DNA of 55,846 nucleotides from a virus: positions 1-55,846 of the IMG/VR virus record IMGVR_UViG_3300042471_001765, one strand, 5' to 3'. This document shows positions 14,871 to 21,836 of this stretch, one piece after another. The notes beneath the pieces were generated by a model. That model searched no databases, was not told the DNA's origin, and saw nothing but the letters and a program-made list of their open reading frames with translations. Numbering within the stretch: the first letter of the stretch is position 1; every line of letters begins with the position of its first letter. Both the position numbers and the translations under genes were made by a program.

Positions 14871-15015
14871 GGGTAACAATGTTTACTTTTGGCTGTGCTT
14901 GATTCAAGCACTGTTAATCGCAGTAAGTATATATGCAGCAAACACAAACAACATTCAAAGAACAGCCCCCATCCCAGCAGATCGCGTTTACCCTGCGGTC
15001 TACAGGGGAGACTAA
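14863..15015 (+). CDS. Possible small membrane peptide overlapping two neighbours
   Basis: A 50-residue frame starting at GTG 14863, inside the end of the previous gene, reads one clear transmembrane helix (VYFWLCLIQALLIAVSIY) followed by a polar tail (RTAPIPADRVYPAVY). Its last 83 bases overlap the start of the gene at 14933 in another frame. The clean hydrophobic segment and the position in an operon of membrane peptides support it; the non-ATG start and overlap weaken it. Confidence 0.35.
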   Translation: MIKGNNVYFWLCLIQALLIAVSIYAANTNNIQRTAPIPADRVYPAVYRGD

Positions 15016-15286
15016 ATACGAAGGGGTGAAGGACCAGGAAATTGTGGAGCAATTGCTTCACAACGCGGACTACAACCGTGACCAATACAGAAAGTCACAA
15101 TTGGAACTAAACAAAAAAATCCAAGATGAGGTGGCTTTGACCAACGCCATGACCATTGGATTTTTAGGGATATCTTTCATTACGTGCATTGTTTGCGCGT
15201 ATCTCACAGTCAACAAACCAACAATTACAGGGAACACAGTCCATGTCAATAGAACAATTATTCGGGGGAATTGTCCCCAGCCCTAG
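14933..15286 (+). CDS. Small single-pass membrane protein
   Basis: 117 residues. The first ~70 are polar and Gln/Glu-rich (QEIVEQLLHNADYNRDQYRK), followed by one transmembrane helix at about residues 72-93 (AMTIGFLGISFITCIVCAYL) and a short polar tail. The topology is probably a cytoplasmic N-terminal domain with a C-terminal anchor. It overlaps the next gene (start 15243). Part of the membrane cluster around the ATPase at 16540; no known family. Confidence 0.5.
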   Translation: MQQTQTTFKEQPPSQQIAFTLRSTGETKYEGVKDQEIVEQLLHNADYNRDQYRKSQLELNKKIQDEVALTNAMTIGFLGISFITCIVCAYLTVNKPTITGNTVHVNRTIIRGNCPQP

Positions 15287-15680
15287 GGGTAAACTAGCCG
15301 GTCTTGGCAGTGACCCCACTAAAATTGGGGATATGGGGCAATCATTGACACGAATTAAAACCAAGATGGTACTACCCAGTGACATCTCACCCGCTTGCTT
15401 GCTAAAGCAGTCCGAAGAATTGGGTACAGTGGAAGGCGAGGTAGAACTTGCCAAACAGATTGCAGACACCCAGGGCAAACAAGTGGATAAGCTTGTGGAG
15501 TTGCACAGAATCAATACGCAATACACCCAAAAAATGATGGGCCTAGATCAAACCTTAAGGCAGATGGAAGCAAACCACGGGCGGCAAGTTGCCAAATATC
15601 AATTAAAAGCTGCGGAAACACAAGCCAACTTTGATGGATACACTCAAGCGTATCAAATGGGGGCTGAGTTATTCGGATGA
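15243..15680 (+). CDS. Coiled-coil protein of the membrane cluster
   Basis: 145 residues from ATG 15243 (AGGGA about ten bases upstream). An N-terminal polar part (SIEQLFGGIVPSPRG) is followed by long helices with heptads (LAKQIADTQGKQVDKLVELH, MMGLDQTLRQMEANHGRQVA). No membrane segment. It may bridge the small membrane proteins on either side. Function unknown. Confidence 0.5.
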   Translation: MSIEQLFGGIVPSPRGKLAGLGSDPTKIGDMGQSLTRIKTKMVLPSDISPACLLKQSEELGTVEGEVELAKQIADTQGKQVDKLVELHRINTQYTQKMMGLDQTLRQMEANHGRQVAKYQLKAAETQANFDGYTQAYQMGAELFG

Positions 15681-15687
15681 AAAACTT

Positions 15688-15969
15688 ATGAAAAACTTAT
15701 TTTACGCAGGTTGCTGTTTTTGTGGGTACGCACTTTTTCAATTATTAGGCTTCGTAGCGGCAGCCTTTCCCGGTTCCCGCACCGGGGCTATTTCCTTAAT
15801 CATCCTCCTACTGCTATTGATCGCAGCAGTAGGACTAACCAACTGGGTAGGACTGTATTACAAACAGCACCGGATTAACAGAACCCAGACCCTGGTAGGT
15901 TTTGCTCCTGCGTTGATATTTGGAGCGATCGCATTATTTGCAGTATTGGTGGGGGTGATGATTGCATGA
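15688..15969 (+). CDS. Small three-pass membrane protein
   Basis: 93 residues from ATG 15688. Hydrophobic segments at about 6-26 (GCCFCGYALFQLLGFVAAAF), 32-52 (ISLIILLLLLIAAVGLTNWV) and 72-92 (APALIFGAIALFAVLVGVMI), joined by short basic loops. Its stop overlaps the next ATG as ATGA. A polytopic inner-membrane subunit next to an ATPase fits a transport or exclusion machine, but this is inference. Confidence 0.55.
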   Translation: MKNLFYAGCCFCGYALFQLLGFVAAAFPGSRTGAISLIILLLLLIAAVGLTNWVGLYYKQHRINRTQTLVGFAPALIFGAIALFAVLVGVMIA

Positions 15970-16448
15970 TTTTCAAGAGAGGGTCGGAAGCTGATAGTTC
16001 TTTATCGGCGATCATGATGAAAGTAGGCTGGGTGGTTATTGCCTACAACGGATTTACACTATTTCCCTACTTCTATGATCTGATGATAAAAGCTGCATTC
16101 TGGCAGCGCGTATTCAGCTGTAGCGTGGCAGTGGCTTTAATTCTTGGCATAGAAGCAGCCACCATGACAGTACTTTTTGATCCGAAGGTGCTGGTGAAAA
16201 TCCTGGAAAAACCAAAACAGGATAAGGAAACCAAAGCCTTCAGCGACGTAGTGCATATGTTGGGTATATGTGGTTTCCTTTTGATCGCATCGTATACTTT
16301 TTGGTTTGACTACCAGGTAAATCTCAAACAGCTTGGTAATCCCACCATCATGTTTCTAAAAGTTTTGTCCGCAGTATTTGTCATCGGTGCGGAGCTAGCT
16401 TTTGGGTGTGCCAATGTATTTCAAATTAGCGCAAAGGAAAACTCATGA
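15966..16448 (+). CDS. Polytopic membrane protein
   Basis: 160 residues. Likely transmembrane helices at about 20-38 (VGWVVIAYNGFTLFPYF), 48-70 (VFSCSVAVALILGIEAATMT), 95-113 (VVHMLGICGFLLIASYTFWF) and 127-148 (IMFLKVLSAVFVIGAELAFG), with a Lys-rich cytoplasmic loop at 78-90. Coupled by ATGA overlaps on both sides. Likely a partner of the ATPase at 16540. Family not recognised. Confidence 0.55.
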   Translation: MIFKRGSEADSSLSAIMMKVGWVVIAYNGFTLFPYFYDLMIKAAFWQRVFSCSVAVALILGIEAATMTVLFDPKVLVKILEKPKQDKETKAFSDVVHMLGICGFLLIASYTFWFDYQVNLKQLGNPTIMFLKVLSAVFVIGAELAFGCANVFQISAKENS

Positions 16449-16543
16449 TAATACCAGACTTATTCGGCATCTTGACCATTATCGCGATCGCGGTAATTCT
16501 TGGATTGATTTTGTGGCTAAATATTAGGGGGATGGAGCCATGA
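16445..16543 (+). CDS. Single-helix membrane micropeptide
   Basis: 32 residues, one transmembrane helix (LFGILTIIAIAVILGLILWL) and a short charged end. It starts four bases before the previous gene ends and its stop overlaps the ATPase start as ATGA, so it is locked into the operon. Micropeptides of this form often stabilise membrane complexes. Confidence 0.5.
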   Translation: MIIPDLFGILTIIAIAVILGLILWLNIRGMEP

Positions 16544-18078
16544 CAAACCCGGCGGCTAATCCCTTCGCTAGGGATAAAGATTTATTTGCACCATTATTGA
16601 TTCGAGAGAGGATACTAATGGGATTGTTCGCTACCACCGCAGTTGTGGGATGCTTTGCTCCGGTGATGTGGAATTCCCAGAAAAATGAAGTAAAGCTATT
16701 GCAGCAAATTTACGGATTATTTGCTGGTACGTGCTTTACAGCCGCTGCTTACCATCGCAAGCAAAAGGAACAGACTTACCAGGCAATCTCAGAAGCCAAC
16801 TACAAGATAGTGAATGAGCATCTAAAGGGAGTATTTGCCTACGAGGCATCACGCCAGCAAATAGAAAGCAAGCGAGAATTAGCAGAATATGTAAATTCTC
16901 TCCCATCTTACGAGCGGGAAAGATGGATGAATCAGTATGGATTACATGGATTGGTAGAGCTTCCCCAATTCCAGGAAGCAGAAATTTTACCTCAACCGCA
17001 ATTATCAGGGATGGAAATCCCTGATCCTGAGATTGCAGCAATAAATGAAGATGCAGTACAGAGCATCATCAACCCAGATGCAATGCAAGTGTTGCAGCAA
17101 TACGCAGCACAGTATCCCCAATACATCAGATTAGATGATCGCTGGATTGATGATCTATGTGGTGCTGCATCCAACCCAGATATGAAGAGCCGATACAACC
17201 ATCATTTCATGTTGGTTGGTGGTACTCAATCGGGTAAATCCACACTAGCAGGGGTGATTGTAAATAAAATCGCATCTCGCTCACAATCACCCGCCATAGT
17301 CTTGGGCAGTGACCCCAAGGATCAAGTTACCCAGTGGCTGTGTAAATTCAGCCGAAAGTTTGATGGAATGAAGGCTTTGGATTCCTGGATCTCCTTTGCC
17401 ACCGAGGTCATCCAACAACGCAAAGATCAAATAGGAGGGAATAACGGTACTGAGGGTATAGCAGAAATATTTTTTTTACAGGATGAAGTAGATACTTGCT
17501 ACGGTGGTGGTAACGGATTCCCCGGCATGGTGGAAAAAACCACGGCTAAAAATCTACAAGCACTATGGAATTACATCGCCAAGTTTACGGCGGGCTTGAA
17601 GTGTCACGGTATTTTTATGGGGCAATCACCATTGAGCGAGGCGACTGGATTTAGCCGACCAAATCTAAAAAACATCTGTTTCATGGCTTTGGGACAATTA
17701 AGCTCCTACATCCTTAGTAAACCCACAGATTTTCTCAATGTCAAATCTGAAATTATCGATTTACTCAAAGAAGTATGCAGCTTACTAGATGATGCAAGAG
17801 TACGCTATGCCCTGGTAGTGCCTACAAGAGGTAATCCCTACGTGGCTTTAATCCCCACTTTTGATATTGAGGGATTAGAGCAAAAAAGCACTACAAGAAA
17901 TCAAACCGACACAGTTGACGCTGTGAACTGGTATGAGGAATTACAAACCTGGTTTAATTCGCTAGGGAGGAAACCATCCGATCAGGAACTACAAGAACAA
18001 TGGGAAAAGATAACAGGAAAAACACTAAACGCGAAAGGTATTGCGCTATTGCAAGAGAAGCTGGCAGGCAAGACATGA
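16540..18078 (+). CDS. Membrane-anchored FtsK/HerA-like ATPase
   Basis: 512 residues. Two hydrophobic segments at about 26-45 and 55-70 anchor the N-terminus. The ATPase core has Walker A GGTQSGKST (227-235) and a Walker B-like EIFFLQDEVD (309-318), with a later GIFMGQSPLSEATG segment that resembles sensor regions of FtsK/TraD-type pumps. Such hexamers move DNA or protein through a membrane pore. The linker between the anchor and the core is long and Gln-rich. It follows five small membrane or coiled-coil proteins and is followed by an HNH-like protein. It could serve plasmid segregation, DNA transfer or superinfection exclusion; I cannot tell which. Confidence 0.7.
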   Translation: MTNPAANPFARDKDLFAPLLIRERILMGLFATTAVVGCFAPVMWNSQKNEVKLLQQIYGLFAGTCFTAAAYHRKQKEQTYQAISEANYKIVNEHLKGVFAYEASRQQIESKRELAEYVNSLPSYERERWMNQYGLHGLVELPQFQEAEILPQPQLSGMEIPDPEIAAINEDAVQSIINPDAMQVLQQYAAQYPQYIRLDDRWIDDLCGAASNPDMKSRYNHHFMLVGGTQSGKSTLAGVIVNKIASRSQSPAIVLGSDPKDQVTQWLCKFSRKFDGMKALDSWISFATEVIQQRKDQIGGNNGTEGIAEIFFLQDEVDTCYGGGNGFPGMVEKTTAKNLQALWNYIAKFTAGLKCHGIFMGQSPLSEATGFSRPNLKNICFMALGQLSSYILSKPTDFLNVKSEIIDLLKEVCSLLDDARVRYALVVPTRGNPYVALIPTFDIEGLEQKSTTRNQTDTVDAVNWYEELQTWFNSLGRKPSDQELQEQWEKITGKTLNAKGIALLQEKLAGKT

Positions 18079-18398
18079 ATTACAGCAGGCGTTACGGTAA
18101 TCCTAAAAAATACCGGAAACAATGCGCGATCGCACACACCAATACTCACGGGCTGTGTTGCGTTTGCATGAATAATCCATCGCAAGAGTTGCACCATGGA
18201 TTTTACGGTAAAGATATTATCGGCATTTCTGTATTTCCTGTATGCACTCGCTGTCATCAGATGGTATGTCACAGCAAAGAAAACTGGATTAGAGATAAAA
18301 CAAATCCAGTGTGGAGAAATAGAAATACATCTAGTTTTTTAGCTAGATTGCAAATAGGCTACAAACTACTTTATGGAGGGATTCATCATGAAAAATGA
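18075..18398 (+). CDS. HNH-like zinc protein
   Basis: 107 residues from ATG 18075, which overlaps the ATPase stop as ATGA; an upstream in-frame ATG at 18000 is less likely. Two Cys pairs (CCVCMNNP and VCTRCHQMVCH) flank LHHGFYGKD, the arrangement of small HNH endonucleases or zinc-ribbon DNA binders. The central HH pair would supply the metal-activating His. It may nick DNA for the machine encoded upstream or act as a homing-type nuclease. Activity is inferred. Confidence 0.5.
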   Translation: MNYSRRYGNPKKYRKQCAIAHTNTHGLCCVCMNNPSQELHHGFYGKDIIGISVFPVCTRCHQMVCHSKENWIRDKTNPVWRNRNTSSFLARLQIGYKLLYGGIHHEK

Positions 18399-18522
18399 AC
18401 AGCTATTCAATGTTTACCAAAAATGCTTAATAGAAGATGGATACACGCCATCAGTGGCAGCTAAAATGGCAGAAATTTTAGAAAGAAAAACTAACCCAAA
18501 GGAGAAAAAAAATGAAAAGTAA
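18388..18522 (+). CDS. Small helical hypothetical protein
   Basis: 44 residues with MKNEQLFNVYQKCLIEDGYT at the start, then SVAAKMAEILERK and a Lys-rich end. It overlaps the HNH-like gene by 11 bases and the next gene by 11, so it is in the same operon. The pattern (short helix, turn, helix) is like a minimal HTH, but no family is recognised. Confidence 0.45.
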   Translation: MKNEQLFNVYQKCLIEDGYTPSVAAKMAEILERKTNPKEKKNEK

Positions 18523-18754
18523 AATTATGTTTTGTGCGTTTTCTGCGATCGCATTCAGTTTGACTTGTGCATATGGAGTAGCTCAAATCAATCTAGCTAT
18601 TCACAAGCACGAATGCGCACAGCACCACTGGGCAATACAGCAAGCCTGTAATACCTGGATAACACCGGGGGCATTGTGGAGGGGTGCTAAAGCCGGAGCC
18701 TCCACAGGCGCGATCACTGGGGCTGTAATTAGTTTGGCGGTAATTAAATTCTAA
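18512..18754 (+). CDS. Small membrane or exported protein
   Basis: 80 residues. An N-terminal hydrophobic helix (IMFCAFSAIAFSLTCAYGVA) could be a signal anchor; the middle holds His and Cys residues (HKHECAQHHW); and the C-terminus is a second Gly/Ala-rich hydrophobic segment (AGASTGAITGAVISLAVI), as in glycine-zipper membrane proteins. GGAGAAAAAA precedes the ATG. It lies between the ATPase module and the cas genes. Confidence 0.5.
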   Translation: MKSKIMFCAFSAIAFSLTCAYGVAQINLAIHKHECAQHHWAIQQACNTWITPGALWRGAKAGASTGAITGAVISLAVIKF

Positions 18755-18763
18755 AGAGGGGTA

Positions 18764-18865
18764 ATGGCTTACTACACAGTAATTATTGATGGGAAAAAAT
18801 TTAGAGTCTACGCCAGCGATCCGGCTGATGCTTACATCAAAGCGATCGCACAAAGTAGAAAGTAA
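18764..18865 (+). CDS. Micro-ORF immediately upstream of cas5
   Basis: 33 residues, MAYYTVIIDGKKFRVYASDP at the start then an alpha-helical end (DAYIKAIAQ), like a beta-hairpin plus helix. It has a strong Shine-Dalgarno AAAGAGGGG and ends 12 bp before cas5. It may simply couple translation to cas5, or it may be a regulator of the Cas complex. Nothing in the sequence decides. Confidence 0.5.
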   Translation: MAYYTVIIDGKKFRVYASDPADAYIKAIAQSRK

Positions 18866-18877
18866 AAAGGAGAAACA

Positions 18878-19465
18878 ATGCAAGTATTAATTTGGGGAGA
18901 TTACGCCTGCTTCACGCGTCCGGAATTGAAAGCAGAGCCATTTTCGTACAATTACCCCACCTTTAGCGCGATCACAGGGGTGCTAGAGAATATCTACTGG
19001 AAGCCTGAAATGAAATACAAAATTAATTTTATTTTAGTTTGCAATCCAATTAAGAGGGCAAAATTTAAAATTAATGGCATCCAGGATAAGGCAAAAATAT
19101 CCAACATTGGCGGGATTCTAGCCGATGATTATAGTGTGCGCACACAAAGGAATTTAAATGTTTTGAAAAATGTGCGATATGTAGTAGATTTTGAGATTGA
19201 TCCACAGCGAACCGTGGACATCAAAAAACACAATTCCATCATCTACCGAAGGATTGAAAAAGGACAATATTATCACCATCCATGCCTGGGGTTTAAGAAA
19301 TTCCCTGCTTATTTTTCATTTCCAGTTGGTGATGAAAAAGGGCATCCATCCTTACTAGATGAGGAATATGTGGCTTTAAAGTACCTAAATTTTACAGGAA
19401 GCAAGGTCAAGCCTGAGTTTGGAATTTATCAAATTACGAAGGGTAAAATATGCTGCTTGAATTAG
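18878..19465 (+). CDS. cas5: Cas5 (type I-C, Cas5d/Cas5c crRNA endonuclease)
   Basis: 195 residues, slightly short for the family (about 220-240). The opening WGDYACFTRPELKAE and then TGVLENIYWKPE matches the Cas5d N-terminus, including the Tyr (Y40) that corresponds to the catalytic Tyr. DIKKHN (about 114-119) supplies the Lys-His pair known as catalytic in Cas5d, and RRIEKGQYYHHPCLGFKKFP is the conserved glycine-rich/final region. In type I-C this protein replaces Cas6: it cuts the repeat RNA and then holds the 5' handle of the crRNA in Cascade. The Shine-Dalgarno is AAGGAG. Overlaps cas8c by 16 bp. Confidence 0.9.
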   Translation: MQVLIWGDYACFTRPELKAEPFSYNYPTFSAITGVLENIYWKPEMKYKINFILVCNPIKRAKFKINGIQDKAKISNIGGILADDYSVRTQRNLNVLKNVRYVVDFEIDPQRTVDIKKHNSIIYRRIEKGQYYHHPCLGFKKFPAYFSFPVGDEKGHPSLLDEEYVALKYLNFTGSKVKPEFGIYQITKGKICCLN

Positions 19466-21003
19466 CCGAATTAGGCAAAAAATTAGAAGCACAAGGGTTA
19501 TTGGCTCCTTTTGGCTATGGCTTTATATCCATAGCATGGGAGTTGATGCTAAATGAAGACTCTGTAGATATAATTCCAGTGGCTACAGATTCAAAGCTAA
19601 AAACAAAAAAAATGTGTATTCCCGACATTGCTAGGAATAACACAAATCCCATCGCTCCCTGCGATAGTGCCGAATATGTACTAGGCTTAGGCGATCGCGG
19701 TGAATCGAGACACCAAAAATACTTGAATCTTCTCAAAGAATTGTACGGAGACCTGGAACTAGGACGCAAATTACATCAAGTCTTGACAGAAAAAAAATAC
19801 ACTGTTCCCACAAAAATGAATAGTGGCGATCGCTTGGTTATCAGCTTCGATGGTGTGTTCTTACATGAATTACCAGAATTTAAATCTCGGTGGATTTTAT
19901 ACGTAAATTCACAGCAAGAAACAATTACTGGAACTTGTAGCTTATCGGGTAAGGAATGCCAGGCTTTTGAAAAAACCATCCCAAAAAAGATCAAAGGCGT
20001 GCGGGGAAGCTTATCTTCTGGTGCTGCTTTAATCAGCTTCGATAAAGACTTCTCTCAAAGCTATGGATGGAAAAATAATGAAAATGCCTTAATAGATAAA
20101 GACATAATCTTACTAGCGTACCGATCGCTAGAATGGATTTTGAATGAAAAAACAACCCACTGGCATTGTGGGAACGATGATCTGACTTTCATTTTTTGGG
20201 GTGACGCTAGCGAGGGAATCCATGATGATATTTGGAATAGCGACATCACTAAAATCGACGGTGCTTTTACATCACTGGATGGTAATGGTTATCGTCGGAA
20301 ATATCCTCTATCTAATAGCTTTGTTTTTTGCACTCTCAAGGGCAACAGCGGGAGGATTTCGTTAGAAGATGTTGGAAAGATTAGCGCCGAAAACATTAGA
20401 AGCAACATAGAAAGATTTTTCCAGGATCAATTAATCAATGAATCCTGGAAACCTTACCCCATATGGCGACTAGTTTCTACAATGTACAAAAATCCAAAAA
20501 AAGAGTACACGAAAGATATTAAAAAATCACTTGCTGAATTAATGCTTTTTGGTACTCCATTACCTCGAAAAGTGGTAACATTATTATTAGCTAGAATATA
20601 CGCCGATCGCGACATAAAAAGCAGAGCCAATATTTTAGCCTTGTATGCAAAAACAACATTACTTCAAAATAAGAAGATGAAAAGTAAACAAGCAGAAGCT
20701 TTAGGACGCATAGCTTTTTGCCTGCATCAAGCACAATCCATCCAGAGAGGGAGTAGCAATACAAACATTATCAAATGTTTAAAAGCCTTAGCCCATTATC
20801 CTTGTAAACATTTTCATAGACTTTTAATCTCTTTTCAAAGAGATTATTTCCTTGTCACCCTATCCACTCGTATAGGTGAGCTATCGAGGGGATTAGAAAT
20901 ACCGGAAACACTTACAAAAGAAGAGCAGACCGTATTCATGCTCGGATTCATACAGGAACAAGATGAATACTGGTCCGCTAAAAACAAAGAGGTAACTCAA
21001 TGA
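19450..21003 (+). CDS. cas8c: Cas8c (Csd1), large subunit of type I-C Cascade
   Basis: 517 residues (family usually about 570-600). It follows the Csd1 plan: an N-terminal helix LLELAELGKKLEAQG, then GFISIAWELMLNEDSV, a SAEYVLGL element, a central STASG-like part (FIFWGDASEG near residues 245-260), and a C-terminal helical domain AEALGRIAFCLHQAQ ... EEQTVFMLGFIQEQ typical of the Csd1 end. The protein recognises the PAM and begins DNA unwinding. The C-terminal helical region is also the expected source of the Cas11c small subunit through an internal start. cas7 begins inside its stop codon. Confidence 0.85.
   Translation: MLLELAELGKKLEAQGLLAPFGYGFISIAWELMLNEDSVDIIPVATDSKLKTKKMCIPDIARNNTNPIAPCDSAEYVLGLGDRGESRHQKYLNLLKELYGDLELGRKLHQVLTEKKYTVPTKMNSGDRLVISFDGVFLHELPEFKSRWILYVNSQQETITGTCSLSGKECQAFEKTIPKKIKGVRGSLSSGAALISFDKDFSQSYGWKNNENALIDKDIILLAYRSLEWILNEKTTHWHCGNDDLTFIFWGDASEGIHDDIWNSDITKIDGAFTSLDGNGYRRKYPLSNSFVFCTLKGNSGRISLEDVGKISAENIRSNIERFFQDQLINESWKPYPIWRLVSTMYKNPKKEYTKDIKKSLAELMLFGTPLPRKVVTLLLARIYADRDIKSRANILALYAKTTLLQNKKMKSKQAEALGRIAFCLHQAQSIQRGSSNTNIIKCLKALAHYPCKHFHRLLISFQRDYFLVTLSTRIGELSRGLEIPETLTKEEQTVFMLGFIQEQDEYWSAKNKEVTQ
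20677..21003 (+). CDS. Possible internal Cas11c small subunit
   Basis: In other type I-C systems the small subunit Cas11c is translated from an internal start near the 3' end of cas8c. Here an in-frame ATG at 20677 lies directly before the AEALGRIAFCLHQAQ segment that begins the Cas11-like helical domain, giving 108 residues. The codons just before it, AAT-AAG-AAG, offer only a weak, very close ribosome site. No better in-frame ATG was seen nearby. Inference from family knowledge plus position. Confidence 0.4.
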   Translation: MKSKQAEALGRIAFCLHQAQSIQRGSSNTNIIKCLKALAHYPCKHFHRLLISFQRDYFLVTLSTRIGELSRGLEIPETLTKEEQTVFMLGFIQEQDEYWSAKNKEVTQ

Positions 21004-21806
21004 TAACGCAATCCACAACGCGCCATGACGCGATGGCATTCATAGAAGTAATCGACGGGAACCCCAACGGTGACCCGGATAACAATAATGAGCCACGCAG
21101 TGATATATCGACTGGACAAGGGTTGATATCTGATGTGTCCCTCAAAAGGCAAATCAGGAATACCCGCACCCTGAGCGGGTATGATGACATCTTCATCAAA
21201 CAAGGGGCTGCACTAAACGCACTGATGGAAGAGTGCTGGGGTAAATCTAAATTCAATTTAAACACCGACAGGGAAAATATCACCAACATTTTAATTGAAA
21301 AATACTGGGATATAAGAATGTTTGGGCAAGTCCTCAGTACAGGAAAAACACCAGGCTACCCTGTCCGGGGGTGCTTACAGATATCTTTCGGACGCTCCCT
21401 AGATCCGATTGAAATAGCCGAACACACCATTACCCGGTGTGCTAGCGCCAAACAGGAAGAAGAAAAAGAAAATAAAACCATGGGGAATAAAATGACAGTC
21501 CCGTATGGACTTTACACCTTTCGCATTGCTTTTTGCCCAAACAATAAAGCTAGTGATGAAGATTTAGAGTTTTTCTGGCAAGCTCTAAAATCTTGCTGGG
21601 AACTGAATAGATCAGCTAGCAGGGGGTTTATGGCGACAAGGCAAATAGTAATTTTCTCCCATGAAAGCCGTTTAGGATCAGCCCCGACACATGATTTGTT
21701 TGATACTGTATCTGTAGCCAAACAAGTTGAATTCCCCAGAAAATGGGAAGATTACAAAATTACTTACAAGGATATTCCAGAGGGGATATCCAGAACCATT
21801 TTGTAA
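21000..21806 (+). CDS. cas7: Cas7 (Csd2), backbone of type I-C Cascade
   Basis: 268 residues. IEVIDGNPNGDPDNNNEPR is the strongly conserved Csd2 opening, followed by GLISDVSLKRQIRNT; then a GQVLSTGKTPGYPVRGCLQI region and TVPYGLYTFRIAF near residues 165-180. Six or seven copies coat the crRNA in the complex. ATGA overlap with cas8c gives translational coupling. A hairpin with a UUCG loop and T-run follows the stop, so the cas5-cas8c-cas7 message can end here before cas3. The protein is shorter than typical (about 280-290) but all main elements are present. Confidence 0.92.
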   Translation: MITQSTTRHDAMAFIEVIDGNPNGDPDNNNEPRSDISTGQGLISDVSLKRQIRNTRTLSGYDDIFIKQGAALNALMEECWGKSKFNLNTDRENITNILIEKYWDIRMFGQVLSTGKTPGYPVRGCLQISFGRSLDPIEIAEHTITRCASAKQEEEKENKTMGNKMTVPYGLYTFRIAFCPNNKASDEDLEFFWQALKSCWELNRSASRGFMATRQIVIFSHESRLGSAPTHDLFDTVSVAKQVEFPRKWEDYKITYKDIPEGISRTIL

Positions 21807-21812
21807 TTCCTT

Positions 21813-21831
21813 AAGCCCTTCGGGGCTTTTT
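21813..21831 (+). terminator. UUCG-loop terminator between cas7 and cas3
   Basis: AAGCCC-TTCG-GGGCTT followed by a short T-run, 7 bp after the cas7 stop and only 5 bp before the cas3 start. It would lower cas3 expression relative to Cascade, and there is no Shine-Dalgarno between the hairpin and the cas3 ATG. Confidence 0.7.
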
Positions 21832-21836
21832 AATAA

